From NCBI GenBank assembly GCA_039720395.1, contig CM077833.1, positions 30,415,478 through 30,479,477 on the forward strand: 64,000 bases of DNA, written 5' to 3'. A model generated the notes under the pieces. The model was given only the letters and a program-made list of their open reading frames with translations, had not been told where the DNA came from and ran no database searches. The stretch is from Liquidambar formosana. Its lineage: Eukaryota > Streptophyta > Magnoliopsida > Saxifragales > Altingiaceae. Of this stretch, positions 21,669 to 34,994 are shown in pieces (positions within the stretch are counted from its first letter, which is position 1; each line of letters starts with the position of its first letter). The position numbers were made by a program, and so were the translations under genes.

Positions 21669-22296
21669 CATACGGTCGACAAGTCCAAAATTCATTGGGC
21701 TCGCTACGATGATTTCATTAGCCGCTTTCTCTGTGAGGTGTTAAAGAGAGGACAAATGATCTACCACAACCGTCTTCCCCGTACTTATTTGACGACCGTC
21801 AAGAAAAGTCTTTAATGTATATCTTTCTACCAAGGAAGGGCATGACCAGTGCTCCATTATGGTTAGGTTTCAACTTTTTAATTTGTACCTCATGGGATTC
21901 AAAAACCAAAGCGGTCATTGGTTTGAGCTGACCTTCAGAGATCAGCCTAAGAATAGAATTTGTGATCAATCTACAATATTAATGATGTCTGAAAATTATG
22001 GATCAATTCAAATTAAAGCCAAAACTAGAAGGGCTAGTTTGAATTTGGGAAGAGAGCAGTTCAGGGCTGCCATTTGCAAACTGGCAAAAACAACGGGTCC
22101 CATCCTGTCCAAAAGTGAGGAAGAGAAGGTAGCCTGGTCCATTCTCGTGCTAGTACAAATGATACTGGAGGCACTCATATTCAAATCTATGCGAAACCAA
22201 CTCAATCTTTCTGTCAGTGGTGGGGAGCGTCTCTCTAAAACAGTGTTGGATATGCAATACTTCTGGGGGATAATCAGGAGCAATGTTTACGTATAA
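21669..22296 (+). pseudogene. Ribosome-inactivating protein (RIP) fragment, copy 2
   Basis: 5'-truncated at the gypsy LTR. The open part (21859-22296) covers most of the RIP domain. An Asn-Leu-Tyr-x-x-Gly-Phe motif near its start is the family's conserved Tyr segment. It is followed by a Tyr-Gly-Ser segment, Leu-Gly...Ala-Ile...Leu-Ala, and the active-site helix. In that helix the Glu is kept (Glu-Ala-Leu-Ile-Phe) but the catalytic Arg position is Ile. The N-terminal part before 21859 is in another frame. Truncation plus loss of the Arg makes N-glycosidase activity unlikely. It is more like the inverted left arm of copy 1 than the right arm at several bases. Confidence 0.65.
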
Positions 22297-22416
22297 CCAT
22301 TCTCTTGTCAATGCTTTTCCTGTTGATAATCGAATTCTACATCTAGGAATTCCAATGCTTGCGCAGGGATTTAATCTCCTTGGAATTGCCCTAAATGAGC
22401 CTCTATTATGACCCCC

Positions 22417-23098
22417 AGTGCAGAGCAGCCAGAGAAGGACGTGGTTGGCGTGGATGCTGGTGGTGAAGGACCATTGGGCGATGTGAAATCCGCTTTCCCC
22501 CTAGGGGACATGGCAGGAGTGGGCAAGGGAAAAGGCAAAGGCAAGGAACAAAGGAGATGGTTCTTCGTCACGATGGGAAACTCCTGTCTTTTATGTGGAT
22601 GGATCTTCTTGCATAATGCCGTGTTTATTCACCTACATCGGCAGTAAATTTAGGGATAATATTGATATGAATATTCCTTCAAATTTTTCTTATAACCAGA
22701 TTATGCTTGTGGAGGTTGAAGGCGCGTTTGCGTCCGGAACTTATTCTGTTCTATACGCCATATACAGTACGACGGTGGCTGCCACCATAGAGGTATTTCT
22801 TCCCTCAGAGGGAGCTGTGTTTGGAAAGATCCAAACCAGAAACAATTTGCTTCATTATGACAGTATAGTTTATCTATTATCCCTTGAGGAGGAAGATTCG
22901 ATAAGGGTGACAATTGGCAAGCCCATTCAGTTGACCCGATCGATAGCGGCAATGCCTTTCGATTTTGTCTTCACAGTAAGATTGGAGCTTTGTCGGAAGC
23001 TGCCATGTTTGTTCATGATGAGATAGAGTTTACCCCACAATGTTTAGGTGTGGAACAGAAAAAAAATACCTACTGCAATGGAGGAAGTGAAATTTGAG
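22417..23098 (+). pseudogene. DUF6598-like domain, copy 2, broken
   Basis: The Gly/Lys/Glu-rich linker is in one frame (22408-22647) and the beta-rich domain in another (22595-23026); a one-base insertion near 22585-22595 relative to copy 1 separates them. The domain is otherwise open through Glu-Gly-Ala-Phe-Ala-Ser-Gly, Arg-Asn-Asn-Leu and Leu-Thr-Arg-Ser. The late frame change near 22978 is shared with copy 1, so it predates the split of the copies or marks a real boundary. Function is unknown. The RIP-adjacent position matches what is seen in some plant jasmonate-induced-like proteins. Confidence 0.5.
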
Positions 23099-23107
23099 GG
23101 TTACTTG

Positions 23108-23764
23108 GGGCTGATATCAACATGAAGCATTTGAAGTTGGGTAATGCTAAGAAATGTGTATTTCTGACTTCATTTTCAGTGTTGGTCTTTACGGACTTGA
23201 AATTTATTTTTTTCTTATTTCTTTCACTAAGCTTCTGGGGCAGTGGTGCTTGATGGGTTTGGTTTGGAGGTTTAGGATTGTTGATTTGTGCTACTGAATT
23301 TGTTAATGAATCTATTTAGGTAGAGTATGGAGACATGGGGTCCACTGCTTTTTACTACCAAGAAGTTGAGTGCAGATTTTAATTTCATAAAAAGAACTTA
23401 AAATTTAGATAATATTTTCTTTTTCTTTTCTTCATCAGTCAAGTGGAGATTAAGGGTGTGTTGGGTTTTCAACTAATGACCCCATTTTTGTTATGTTTTT
23501 GTGATACTGGTTTTGTATGTTTTTTCCACTACCAATCTGTGTTAGAATATCTGAAACACGATGGGCTAATTCAATTTTCCTTAGACTTCACTACCACTTG
23601 TGAAATTGAAGTGTTTTTTTATCAACTTTGTAATTATGGACTGTGGGTGGCTACGATGCCTTTTCATTCTTTAGGTGAATTGAGTGAAAGTTTAGGCACA
23701 ATTTGTTTCAAAAGAGAATAAAATAAAAAAAGAAGAATGCTGCAATGCTGGTGGATGATATAAG
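23108..23764 (+). repeat. Downstream flank of RIP/DUF6598 unit, copy 2
   Basis: Third instance of the flank also seen at 1-674 and 3098-3774. Non-coding. Confidence 0.65.
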
Positions 23765-25176
23765 TTTATCGAGGATTACGATAATAATGATGGTTTGTTA
23801 GTAAAATTAAAGTAATACTTAATGTAAAGTCCATGTTTTCTATGTGTTGGCAAATTCTGTGTCAAATGTGGAATGTTCGTCATTGAAGATGCATTCAAGT
23901 GAAGATTCTCCTCAATGCGGCTCACACTCATTGATAGGTAAGGTAAGTAACCTTAGATGCCCATCTCTTAGTGATTTAAAATTTTCCAAAACTTTCTAAG
24001 TATTTTGAATAAAGGTAGTGTAGATTTGAATTAAAATTAAAATTTGCAAAACGGTTAGTGCACTAATTTCGGGTTGACCCGGATCCATTTTACCTGGGTC
24101 ATGACCCAGATCCTTGTTTAAACTTCTTTTTTTCTTTTTTTTTTTGGTGGGGAGTCTTTCAACAACCACAACCTTTATTTAGATCTCCCACAAATACAAA
24201 TACAAATACAAATACAAAAAATGCACATCAAAACGAGAACCACACATTTTGACTCTGCATCCCCCATGGTTAAAAGAAACAAACAATATATATATAATTT
24301 GAAAGGAAAAGAAAAAAAAAAGAAAGCCTTCCTCCAGTAAAATTCCCATACAAAAGAAATAAAAAATAGAGAAAAAGAACCTCATTCAAGCTCAAATCAA
24401 CTACTTAGCGACTCTCCATTTGACAAAGACTTTTCTCTTTCAAATGGGTGTGCCTTCAAATTGATTTTGTTGTATACAAGTAGACAAATGGTGTCTACTA
24501 CAACTATTACTACGGAGAGAGAGAGGGAGAGGGAGAGTTTGTACCTATGCACAAGAAGATAAGTGTGGGAACAGGGAGGGGAGATGACTGCCTTTGAAGA
24601 GAGGCAGAGAGTGGAAATGGAACCCTAACCCTAGAAAACACTCTAACCCCTAAATAACGAATACTCCTTATCACTTGTGATTGGTTTTTTACCACCCAAT
24701 GGGTCTAGTTGTCAACCCGAAACCACCCATTTATAATTGGGTTCCTTTTGGGTGACCCAATAAGAACCCATTTAATTAAACATGTTCACCCAAGCCCATT
24801 TAACTTAGATGGGTTTGGGTGGGTCCCTGGGTTTGGGTGGGAATTGCCAGCACAACTTGTGGGGATGGCTAGAAGCCGGTTGTAGTACCATAGAATTGGT
24901 AGAAATGAAAATAATTAGAGTATGACCTAACTTTTAAGATAAAAAAGGAGACCAATAAACCTTGAATTTTCAGGAAAGAAACATTGAGAAGACATGGAAG
25001 AGTACGTAAAGGAACCAGATGAGAACAAATAAACCGACTGTAAGTTATGAGTCTATAGATTTGAATGAATCTAACCTTTTCTAAAATAGATTTGGGAGAT
25101 GTCATTCTTTAACTGATCATACAAACTATTGTACATGTGAACTAGCTTCGTCCCCATTTCAATTTGGGTGGTCCCC

Positions 25177-26402
25177 TTGCTGTGACTTTAATAATGCTCC
25201 CAAGTGCAGGATGTCGCGAAGTAATAAATTCTCGGTAAGTCCGAGGTCGAACCACAGGGAAGGGGAATAATTAACAGAGAAGATTGAGAAAATATTTTAG
25301 AAATTTAGTTGCTTGATTGCAAAGAATTAATTTGATTGAAAACAATAAGTTAAAAGCACTAAGGTTCAGAGGTCTACTCACAACAAATATTAGATATTTG
25401 CTAACGACTCAATTTTATAACTTAACTGAGATTCATACGAAGGATGACCCAGTCGGATGATGTAGCAATTAATTTTATTCAAAACAATTCTAAAAATATG
25501 GATTCATAAGATTGATTGATTTAATGGATGAGAAAACTAGTAATTTAATTCGCAGGGAATTCTAAGCATTTACCGTACCCGGAGTTAACGATAAATAAAA
25601 GAATTATACAGAATAAATACTTTGCAAAATAATCAAAATCAATCAAAACTATAAAACCTTACATTAAATCTATGAAAAAGTCATTAAACAAATATCAAAA
25701 AATTGTTGTGGCTTCACTCCTAACCTTAGAAAAAAGTTTAGCTACTTATGATAATTGAAAACTAGAAAACTAAAGAGAGGTAGAAGAAAAAGAACAAGAG
25801 AGGTGGGAATAGAAGAGAAGAGGAGAAGTAATATATATAGGTGCAGTCGCCTTTTCCTTTCCATGTGCTCTTAGGGTTTCCAAGAGAAAGAGGAGAAAAA
25901 TTAGGAAACAAATTGGGAATCCCGGTTTTTTCCAACAGGGCTAACTTGTAACCCGTTTTTGACTTACTAAACGTTGAAATCACGAAATATTCGTGAAATA
26001 CAATATTGTTGGGCTTCAAATCAGCTTTCCAGGGACACCAATTTCGTATAAATTGGACTTCGGAGTCAAAAGTTATGGCCAAAATATGGTAACTGCTCAA
26101 AACTTCCTTTTTAATCTTTTTTCCAACTTTGGGGTTGCCAATTTCTTTGCTAAAATCTTCTAAAATTAATGCACTTCACCCTTGCAAAACTTCCATATAA
26201 TTCCAAATGAATTTAGAATGCTTGACCATAGGAAATTGGTTTCCTACAAAATAAAACACGCATTAATACACCACTTTAAGCATAAGAGCATGTATCAAGA
26301 GAATTCATGTATAATGTATAAAATGCGGAATTAAGTGCCAAATAAATGTGATAATGCCTACTAAAAGTATAACATTAATGCAATTTTAAGCTATTATAAC
26401 CC
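25177..26402 (-). mobile_element. ~1.2 kb insertion, probably a solo LTR
   Basis: Present only in copy 2; copy 1 is uninterrupted at about 5234. CCCCT(T) occurs on both sides and may be the target duplication. On the minus strand it contains GGCCATAACTTTTGACTCCG and AGCTGATTTGAAGCCC, phrases familiar from plant gypsy LTRs. On the plus strand, the AAGTCCGAGGTCGAACCACA stretch near its start is also typical. The ends are not a clean TG...CA pair, so the class is tentative. Confidence 0.55.
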
Positions 26403-27332
26403 CTTTTTGTTTTATTTAATTGGACTTTCTATGCCAACCTATTGTCGGTGTATATCCTTTTAAAGGAAAAAAAAATGTGTCATGGGGAAAAAAAATTTAA
26501 TTCGTATTTAAAACCGAGCAAATTACTCAATTCAACAAATTTCATATATCTCTTACTTATTTAATTTTTTTTTTGAAAAAAAAAAAACCCAAAAATGCTT
26601 GATTTCATTTAGGGAGTTTTTGGGATACTATGAATCTATGGTTAAAACAAGCTTGAGACTAACTTGGGGAGATTTAAGAGGTAGAAACTGCAAAGAAATT
26701 AAGCAGAATCAGTTGGGTCATTTTGGGAATACCAAAAATTTTACATGCCCAATACGTTCTTGCATAGTTTAAACCTCAAGTCGCATGTACTACTGCCTCG
26801 TTGAACAAAGAGGCTCCCAGGTGAAATATATAGTTTTGAGACTTTAATCGGAGGTTTTCAGGAGGGATGGGTACCAAGTAAGAATACAAAATCTTATATA
26901 TTATATAGTATAAAAAATCATATCAGTTTTGCATGTGATTTCATGATTGGATAGATTTAAAAAAAATTAGCCCGTGCACCTGAGTCAGTACACAAGCTAG
27001 AGCATAGGAATTCCTTTGTTTATTTTAATGTTGTCTTCATGTCTAGTTGGGTTAGTTACTTAGTTCTTGAAAAATGGAACCAGCCATGTTCTTCACTCGT
27101 GCATCAATCTTCAGCTCAACAATACGTTACCTTTATTTTTAAGAATTATTAAATGTTTGTTGATTAACATGAAAATGTGAAGAACCAGAAAGACCTCTTG
27201 TACAATATTGCATGACAAGGCTTACCAATTATTTTAGGGGCATTTTCGAAAGCAAGAGGCATTAATAAGGGATTCAAAAGATTTTTTTTTTCTTTTTGGA
27301 GTAAAAAGCTTCAAAAGAAATGTTAAATCTTC

Positions 27333-27361
27333 TATATATATATATATATATAGTCCTTGCA

Positions 27362-27454
<93 letters not shown>
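27333..27454. repeat. Compound (TA)n-(CT)n microsatellite, copy 2
   Basis: A short TA run is followed by a CT run of roughly 90 bases, about three times the CT length in copy 1. Confidence 0.9.
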
Positions 27455-27460
<6 letters not shown>

Positions 27461-28987
27461 TGAAGCTACCACACCATATCTAACAAATCAATCAATAAAT
27501 ATTGATTTTATGTACATTTAAATATAAATATATATTTCACATAACTTGCACATGATCATATTTTTAATTATTTTTTTTAATAAGTCATGTGACTTACCCT
27601 GGAGATCTATTCCATTGGATGAAAATGTAATGGTTTGACTCAATGTGGAAATGTGGTAGCCTTCACACCACATGTCCAATAATATTTTTTCACTAGCATT
27701 AAGGTACTTTAATGGGCCCAAGACTTCAATCCTCTCCTTTATTGGCTGTTACCACCTTTATAAATTGTGTGATGGAATTTTAACTTTGTTACTAAGCATT
27801 CTGCGTAGGGGTAGATTGGATGACTTCATTAACACATAACACATTCTCATCTACAGATTAATTCCTCGTTGAACTGGGTAATGATGGCAATGGGTTAGAT
27901 TAAGTAGAGTGTCTGCCTACCTGGGTTCCTACTCCTACTAGCTTGGTTCTGAGGCCTGAGCTGAACTTACATTGATGAGGGGGATTAATGGTTCCAAGAT
28001 GGTCACCTATCAAGGGATTGGAGCGGTATTCCAGTAATGGTTTTTAGGGTGTTGACCTGTTTGTTGCCATGCTAAAATTAATTTCCATAGGTTGCCATGA
28101 ACCAATATGAAATGAATATGATACAATCTGGCTCTTGTTATGCTTCCTTTGGTCAAAATGTTTACATTGTTTTGTGTAATTGTGTTCATTTATTAACTGC
28201 ATGTAGAGTAGTTCCTTTTAATAGGTATTATTATTATTATTATTATTTATTTATAATAGAGTTCCTTTTACTAGGTATTATTGCATTAACCTTGCAAAGC
28301 AGTTTTATTTGTTCTTTCCTTACTTTGCCCCACTCCACCCCTGTTTTAATATGATAATAATGTTAGTGGATATTCAATGTCTATCAGAGGGAGGGTGGTA
28401 GTGTAAAAATAAACTGGTCTGTGTTTTATTTTTAAATTGGGACAGTTACAAACTTACGCTACCCCAAACTGTACCCAACCCATAGGCATCCCTTTGCTAG
28501 GTTCTGGTAGAATCATCTGGCCATTTTTCTGCCAATGCAAGCCTATCTATTGATGGAACAATATTTTAACATGCACACGCTTGTCCATTCTCTGTTGTAA
28601 ATTGTTGCTAGACGCGGGGCCCAGTCCCCACCTTGTAGTAATGTTTGATTTGGCCCAGCACAACAGCCAGCTTCCGGGTTTGTCCCTTTGGGCTTAGAGC
28701 CCAAAAAACACCTCTTTGAGAAGGAGCATCCAATGCTGTCTTATAAGCCCATTCTAGCCGTCATCCACATCTGATGTGGGATGCTAACAGTGATGAAGGT
28801 GTTTAATTCAGTGAAATGGTTTCTATTGTCAGAGTTGGGGTTTGTGGTCTCATTCATTTTACATTCTTCGCCTGTCATTCTAAAAGTCCTGCCCACACTG
28901 CAGATTGCATTCTTAAGGGCTACACTTTCCTGTTTGGCCCTCTTGGGTCAGGATAACTTTTTACTTGATGACATTCTGAAATTTTAG

Positions 28988-31900
28988 TTGGATAATCAAG
29001 TTGTTGAGGACCAGTCAGATCATGCTCAGTCGAGAGCAAAATGGACATCTTCTTCTACTAAGATATTTGCAGATTTGCTGGTTGAGCAAATTCTGCAAGG
29101 GAATAGGCCTAGTAACGTTTTCAACAAGAAAGCATGGAAGTACATACGAGATGAATTTAATAAAAAGACAGGTCTGAATTCTGAAATTCGATAGGCAACA
29201 ATTGAAGAACCACCTTGATGTTCTGAGGAAGAGATACAATTATGTGAAGGCACTTCTTGAACAAACTGGGTTTAGTTTGGATGGTACTCGGTGTATGGTT
29301 ATAGCTGAGGATGATGTGGCAAAAATACATTGAGGTAAATTTCCTCCCTTTATGGATAGTTTCCTTCTTACTTTATTTTTCTTTTTTATTGTCTGCTTAT
29401 AAGCATAGTACACAGGCACATCCTGAGGCTGAGACCATCAGGAAGAAGGGCTGTCCTATTTATGAACAGCTACGCATGATATTCTCTGATTCTGGAACTG
29501 ATGAAAAATATGTTCTATCCAATTTAGGGATAGCTGTGCACCAGGTACTTGTATTGGATGATATGGGTATTAGCTTTAATACCCCATTTTTCTTACTCTA
29601 ACTGCCTAGAAAGTTTCCATGATACTGTAGATGGGTCAAGAGCAATCTAGGGCAAAATGGACTACATCTCTTGGGCAGATATTTGCAGACTTGATGCTTG
29701 AGCAGGTTCTGCAAGGGAATAGGTCAAACAATGCTTTTAACAAACAAGCATGGAAGTATATACGCGATGAATTCAATAGACAAACAGGGTTAAAATTTGA
29801 TAACCAGCAACTTAAGAACCGCCACGGTGTTTTAAGGAGAGTGTACATTAGTGTGAAGTCATTACTTGATCAGAATGGCTTTAGCTGGGACCGGTCCTGG
29901 CGCATGGTAATTGCTAAGGATGAAGTGTGGGCAAAACATACAGAGGTTAGATTCTTCTCTAAATAAATCATTCTTGCATTGTTATTACCATTCAATGTTT
30001 CTTATAGATTGCAGTAACAGGGGCTTCTGAAATTGAGGCGATAAGAGTAAAAGGGTGTTCACTTTATGAACAGTTGCACAGAATATTTTCAGATTCGGGC
30101 AGCGATGGAAAATATGCCTTCCGTGACCAACAAGCAGATACTTTTGAGGTGCTTGTTCTGCTGACTTCTAATATAATGGTTTATGGATTTGCTCTCCAGA
30201 TTTATATAACTCACCCAAAACTTGTCTCCTCGAATATTAGATGGATAGCCCGCTTATAAATGATCAAGCCAAGCAAGATCAGTCAAGGGCTAAGTGGATG
30301 CCATCCCTGGACAAGATATTTGTAGACTTGTTAGTTGAGCAGACCAGACAAAATTGTGTTTCTAACAAGAAAGCATGGAAGTATATATGGGAACAGTTTA
30401 ATAAACAAACAGGTTTAAATTTTGATGAGCAGCAATTGAGGAACCACCATAGTGTTCTTAGGAAGTGATCTAATGATATAAAGTCACTTCTTGACCAAAG
30501 CGGCTTCAGCTGGAATGAATCCCAGCATATGGTAATGGCTGATGAGGAAGGGTGGGAAAATTACATCAAGGTACATCTCTCCACATTTCTAAGGTATATC
30601 TTTCATCGCTATGACAATTTTAGATTAATCTTGAAAATATATATACAGGTACATCCAGAGGCTGAAACAATAAGTACCAGAGACTGCCAATTTTCAAACA
30701 GCTGTGCACAATATTTTCAGAGCCTGGAATTGAAGGGAGATACGTTCAATCAAGTCATGACTATGAGTTGGATCAAGAAATAGTCACAATGGACACTCCG
30801 GAAGCTGCTAGCATTTCTGCTGAACCTGTGGCAGACGAGGCATCCTCACACCCAGCAGAGAAGGTGAATACACCAGATGGACGAAATAAGCGCCGTATAG
30901 TGACACCACTTAGACTTGTTAGTTGAGCAGACCAGACAAAATTGTGTTTCTAACAAGAAAGAATGGAAGCATATACGGGAACAGTTTAATAAACAAACAG
31001 GTTTAAATTTTGATGAGCAGCAATTGAGGAACCACCATAGTGTTCTTAGGAAGTGGTCTAATGATATAAAGTCACTTCTTGACCAAAGCGGCTTCAGCTG
31101 GAATGAATCCCAGCATATGGTAATGGCTGATGAGGAAGGGTGGGAAAATTACATCAAGGTACATCTCTCCACATTTCTAAGGTATATCTTTCATCGCTAT
31201 GACAATTTTAGATTAATCTTGAAAATATATATACAGGTACATCCAGAGGCTGAAACAATAAGAACCAGAGACTGCCAATTTTCAAACAGCTGTGCACAAT
31301 ATTTTCAGAGCCTGGAATTGAAGGGAGATACGTTCAATCAAGTCATGACTATGAGTTGGATCAAGAAATAGTCACAATGGACACTCCGGAAGCTGCTAGC
31401 ATTTCTGCTGAACCTGTGGCAGACGAGGCATCCTCACACCCAGCAGAGAAGGTGAATACACCAGATGGACGAAATAAGCGCCGTATAGTGACACCACTTA
31501 GACTTGTTAGTTGAGCAGACCAGACAAAATTGTGTTTCTAACAAGAAAGAATGGAAGCATATACGGGAACAGTTTAATAAACAAACAGGTTTAAATTTTG
31601 ATGAGCAGCAATTGAGGAACCACCATAGTGTTCTTAGGAAGTGGTCTAATGATATAAAGTCACTTCTTGACCAAAGCGGCTTCAGCTGGAATGAATCCCA
31701 GCATATGGTAATGGCTGATGAGGAAGGGTGGGAAAATTACATCAAGGTACATCTCTCCACATTTCTAAGGTATATCTTTCATCGCTATGACAATTTTAGA
31801 TTAATCTTGAAAATATATATACAGGTACATCCAGAGGCTGAAACAATAAGAACCAGAGACTGCCAATTTTCAAACAGCTGTGCACAATATTTTCAGAGCC

Positions 31901-32970
31901 TGGAATTGAAGGGAGATACGTTCAATCAAGTCATGACTATGAGTTGGATCAAGAAATAGTCACAATGGACACTCCGGAAGCTGCTAGCATTTCTGCTGAA
32001 CTTGTGGCAGACGAGGCATCCTCACACCCAGCAGAGAAGGTGAATACACCAGATGGACGAAATAAGCGCCGTATAGTGACACCACTTAGACTTGTTAGTT
32101 GAGCAGACCAGACAAAATTGTGTTTCTAACAAGAAAGAATGGAAGCATATACGGGAACAGTTTAATAAACAAACAGGTTTAAATTTTGATGAGCAGCAAT
32201 TGAGGAACCACCATAGTGTTCTTAGGAAGTGGTCTAATGATATAAAGTCACTTCTTGACCAAAGCGGCTTCAGCTGGAATGAATCCCAGCATATGGTAAT
32301 GGCTGATGAGGAAGTGTGGGAAAATTACATCAAGGTACATCTCTCCACATTTCTAAGGTATATCTTTCATCGCTATGACAATTTTAGATTAATCTTGAAA
32401 ATATATATACAGGTACATCCAGAGGCTGAAACAATAAGAACCAGAGACTGCCCAATTTTTAAACGGCTGTGCACAATATTTTCAGAGCCTGGAATTGAAG
32501 GGAGATACGTTCAATCAAGTCATGACTATGAGTTAGATCAAGAAATAGTCACAATGGATGCTCCGGAAGCTGCTAGTATTTCTGCTGAACCTGTGGCAGA
32601 CGAGGCATCCTCACACCCAGCAGAGAAGGTGAATACACCAGATGGACGAAATAAGCGCCGAATAGTGACACCACTTAGTTTGGGCCGTCACAGGAGAATT
32701 CGTACTGAAACCAGTGACACTATTGGGATTGCAGTATTAGATATGGCTTCTGCAACAAAAAAGAGTGCACCTGTGTTGGCACATTGTGGCGACCAGTTTT
32801 CAATATCCAGTTGCATTAAAGTGTTGAATGAGATGCAAGGAGTTGAACAAGATCTCTATCTGGCTGCTTTGGACGTGTTCCAGGACCCTGACCGGAGGGA
32901 AACGTTTATATCTATTAGAAGTGATGTCAGATTGCTGTGGCTGAAGGGAAAGTGTAATTTTCTGTTGTAG
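28988..32970 (+). pseudogene. Multi-unit Myb/SANT-like gene, copy 2, probably inactive
   Basis: Same plan as 7795-11189. Unit 1 begins with TTG where copy 1 has ATG, shares the 7-base frameshift and has a further two-base loss near 29315. Unit 2 (29631-29945 plus 30008-30148) is intact. Unit 3 exon a (30241-30570) has an in-frame TGA at 30466-30468. The first three array units lack one C in exon b, which shifts the frame. The last unit (exon b and C-terminal part, ending at 32970) is intact and closely matches copy 1. A start at 29631 would therefore end at the TGA, giving a protein with one complete Myb-type domain. Transcription cannot be judged from sequence. Confidence 0.65.
30326..32678 (+). 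repeat. 588/589-bp intragenic tandem array, four units (copy 2)
   Basis: Units are 30326-30913, 30914-31501, 31502-32089 and 32090-32678. The first three are 588 bases and share the same one-base loss in exon b and a Val-to-Gly change near the donor. The last is 589 bases without these. This suggests recent amplification of one unit. Confidence 0.95.
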
Positions 32971-33884
32971 TTTCCATATGTAAGGATCCACTGGACCATT
33001 TTATTCTTTCAAATTATCTTGGTTCTTTCTGTGGTGATGTATATAATCTTATTCTTTCAAATTATTTTGTTTTGCTTCTACATGGATATAAAAACATCAC
33101 AGATCTGTGATGTTGCGATGGTTATGGCAAAAGCATCACAGATCTGTGAGTAGGATTTCCGTTCACCATTAATTGGTGTAGTTGTGCACTGAAATTTGGT
33201 TAAATAATGCTTTGCAGTTGCTGCATCACTTTTCCCTTGGATCATCTAGGCAGGTATTGATGTGTCTTTTAATATGATTGTATCTCTACAATAAGCATTT
33301 CCTGGAAATTTAAGATGGGGATTATACTATAAATGCTTTTGCATTAAGTATGCCTTTCTTGGGCTTTGGTGGTCTGCTACTGCTACTACATGTCTTTTGC
33401 TCGTACAAAGAGGTGCTCAAGGAAACAAATCAAGATGGTAGTTTTCTCATTTCTGAACTATAATGTGGGTCAATATAAGGTGGCGCAGCGTAGTTATTTT
33501 TATAATGTGGGTCAATATAAGGTGGCAACTTTGACATAGGGCGGAGAAGTTTTTCAACCAATAAGTAGGCCCATTTAGCCATTTGGGTAATTTCAGTGCA
33601 GCGTAGTTTTTTTTTTTTTTTTTTGGGGGTGGGGAGTAGAAACAGAAGAACTTCATTCCATAAAGAAGATGGAGTTAGAAGGTGTTGGAGCACCAAGACA
33701 CAACAAGAAAACCACGACTAGCCATAACAACTAGCAAAAGGGCTTCCTGCAGCATAGTTATTTCTAGAGATAATCGTCTTTCAGCAGAGTAAACAAAAAT
33801 TGTTTTCTCTGGGGATATATTCATTACAACTCTTCTTTTGGATTTATGATTATTAGTACTCACAAAGGTTTTAGGATACCATAC

Positions 33885-34070
33885 CTAATTACCATTTAAA
33901 GTAACTCACTTATCATTTGAAGTGATCACTTACCATTTTAATTGACTCCCTTACTACTCACTTACCATTTAGTAACCATTTAGGCATTTACCATTTGAAG
34001 TAACTCACTTATCATATTAAGTGACTCGCCATTTGAAATGACTTACTTATAATTTAAAGTGACTTTATAG
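33885..34070. repeat. Array of short palindromic motifs (TCACTT...AAGTGA), copy 2
   Basis: Same motif family as 12240-12390 with additional units. Neighbouring units differ by a few bases. Confidence 0.6.
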
Positions 34071-34574
34071 GTATGGTGCCTAATTTTTTGTTAGGATACC
34101 ATAGAATAGGCCTACTCTATTTAGTCTTGGAAGTTCATACAACTTATGATTCTATCATCGTGTCTTTTTCATTGCCAAGTACATGTGTGTAGTACGTACT
34201 TTAAGGCTTTATTTGGTTTTTAAATTTTATCAAGGAAAAAAAATAAAATATAAGAAAATATACTTTTCCTTATTTGGTAGCACTGGAAAATTATAAGAAA
34301 AAAAAAAAGAATAATTTTAACTTGATATAATTTTACTTTTTCTTTTCCTTTTTTCTTCATTAGTAGAATCCACAAACCGGGGAAAAAAAAATCCACAAAA
34401 AAAAAAAAAAAAAAGAGGGTAAAAGGAATATATTTTCTTAAATAGAATTTTCATCTATTAAAAGGACAAAGAAATAAAAATTGTGCCAATATTTTGGGGG
34501 TCCTAGAGAAGTCCCACCCAGTTAGGTCATGGGCCACACAACAGGGGAAGCCCTCCCAAAAATCCTGTACACTA

Positions 34575-34645
34575 AACCACCACCCAACACCCCCACACAC
34601 CACACCACACCACACCACCCCCCCCCCCCCCTCTCTCTCTCTCAA
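34575..34645. repeat. CA-rich / poly-C / CT low-complexity insert
   Basis: ACCACCCAACACC and CACACCACACC repeats, then about 14 C and a CT run. Absent from copy 1, which reads straight through near 15225. Confidence 0.8.
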
Positions 34646-34994
34646 CAACAGGGGGCGCCGCGGTGGGAAGGTTGAATTCGTCATTTGCCCAAAAATCTAT
34701 GAGAAATTTTGAGAAATTCGAAAATAATTTAAAATTTTTGTTATCATGCTTAGGAGCAACATCGCTCACACATGCGTTCTTTATTGCTGGCTTGCTGGTA
34801 AACTTCTCGAGATGTATTACGTCCACGTGTCAACTTCTGATTCCAATACCTGAGTCCACTCTCAACCAGGGAAGCTTGGGGAAGAGTTTTTTTAACCAAT
34901 CGGTTCTTAACACGTTATCCATCTGATTTTAGTATGAGCACAGCTGATCAACACTAGTCTCGAAGCATAATAAAAACAAAAAGTTAAATATTTT

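Larger units (their letters stand above)
23765..28987. other. Spacer, no gene seen (copy 2)
   Basis: Matches 3775-7794 except for the insertion at 25177-26402 and small indels. No supported gene. Confidence 0.7.
32971..34994. other. 3' flank of Myb gene and upstream of gene C (copy 2)
   Basis: No gene is seen. It holds the twin palindromes (near 33095-33150), a short direct duplication at about 33460-33525, a poly-T tract near 33608-33625, the palindromic motif array, an A-rich tract near 34380-34415 and a CA/C-rich low-complexity insert near 34575-34645. Confidence 0.65.
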
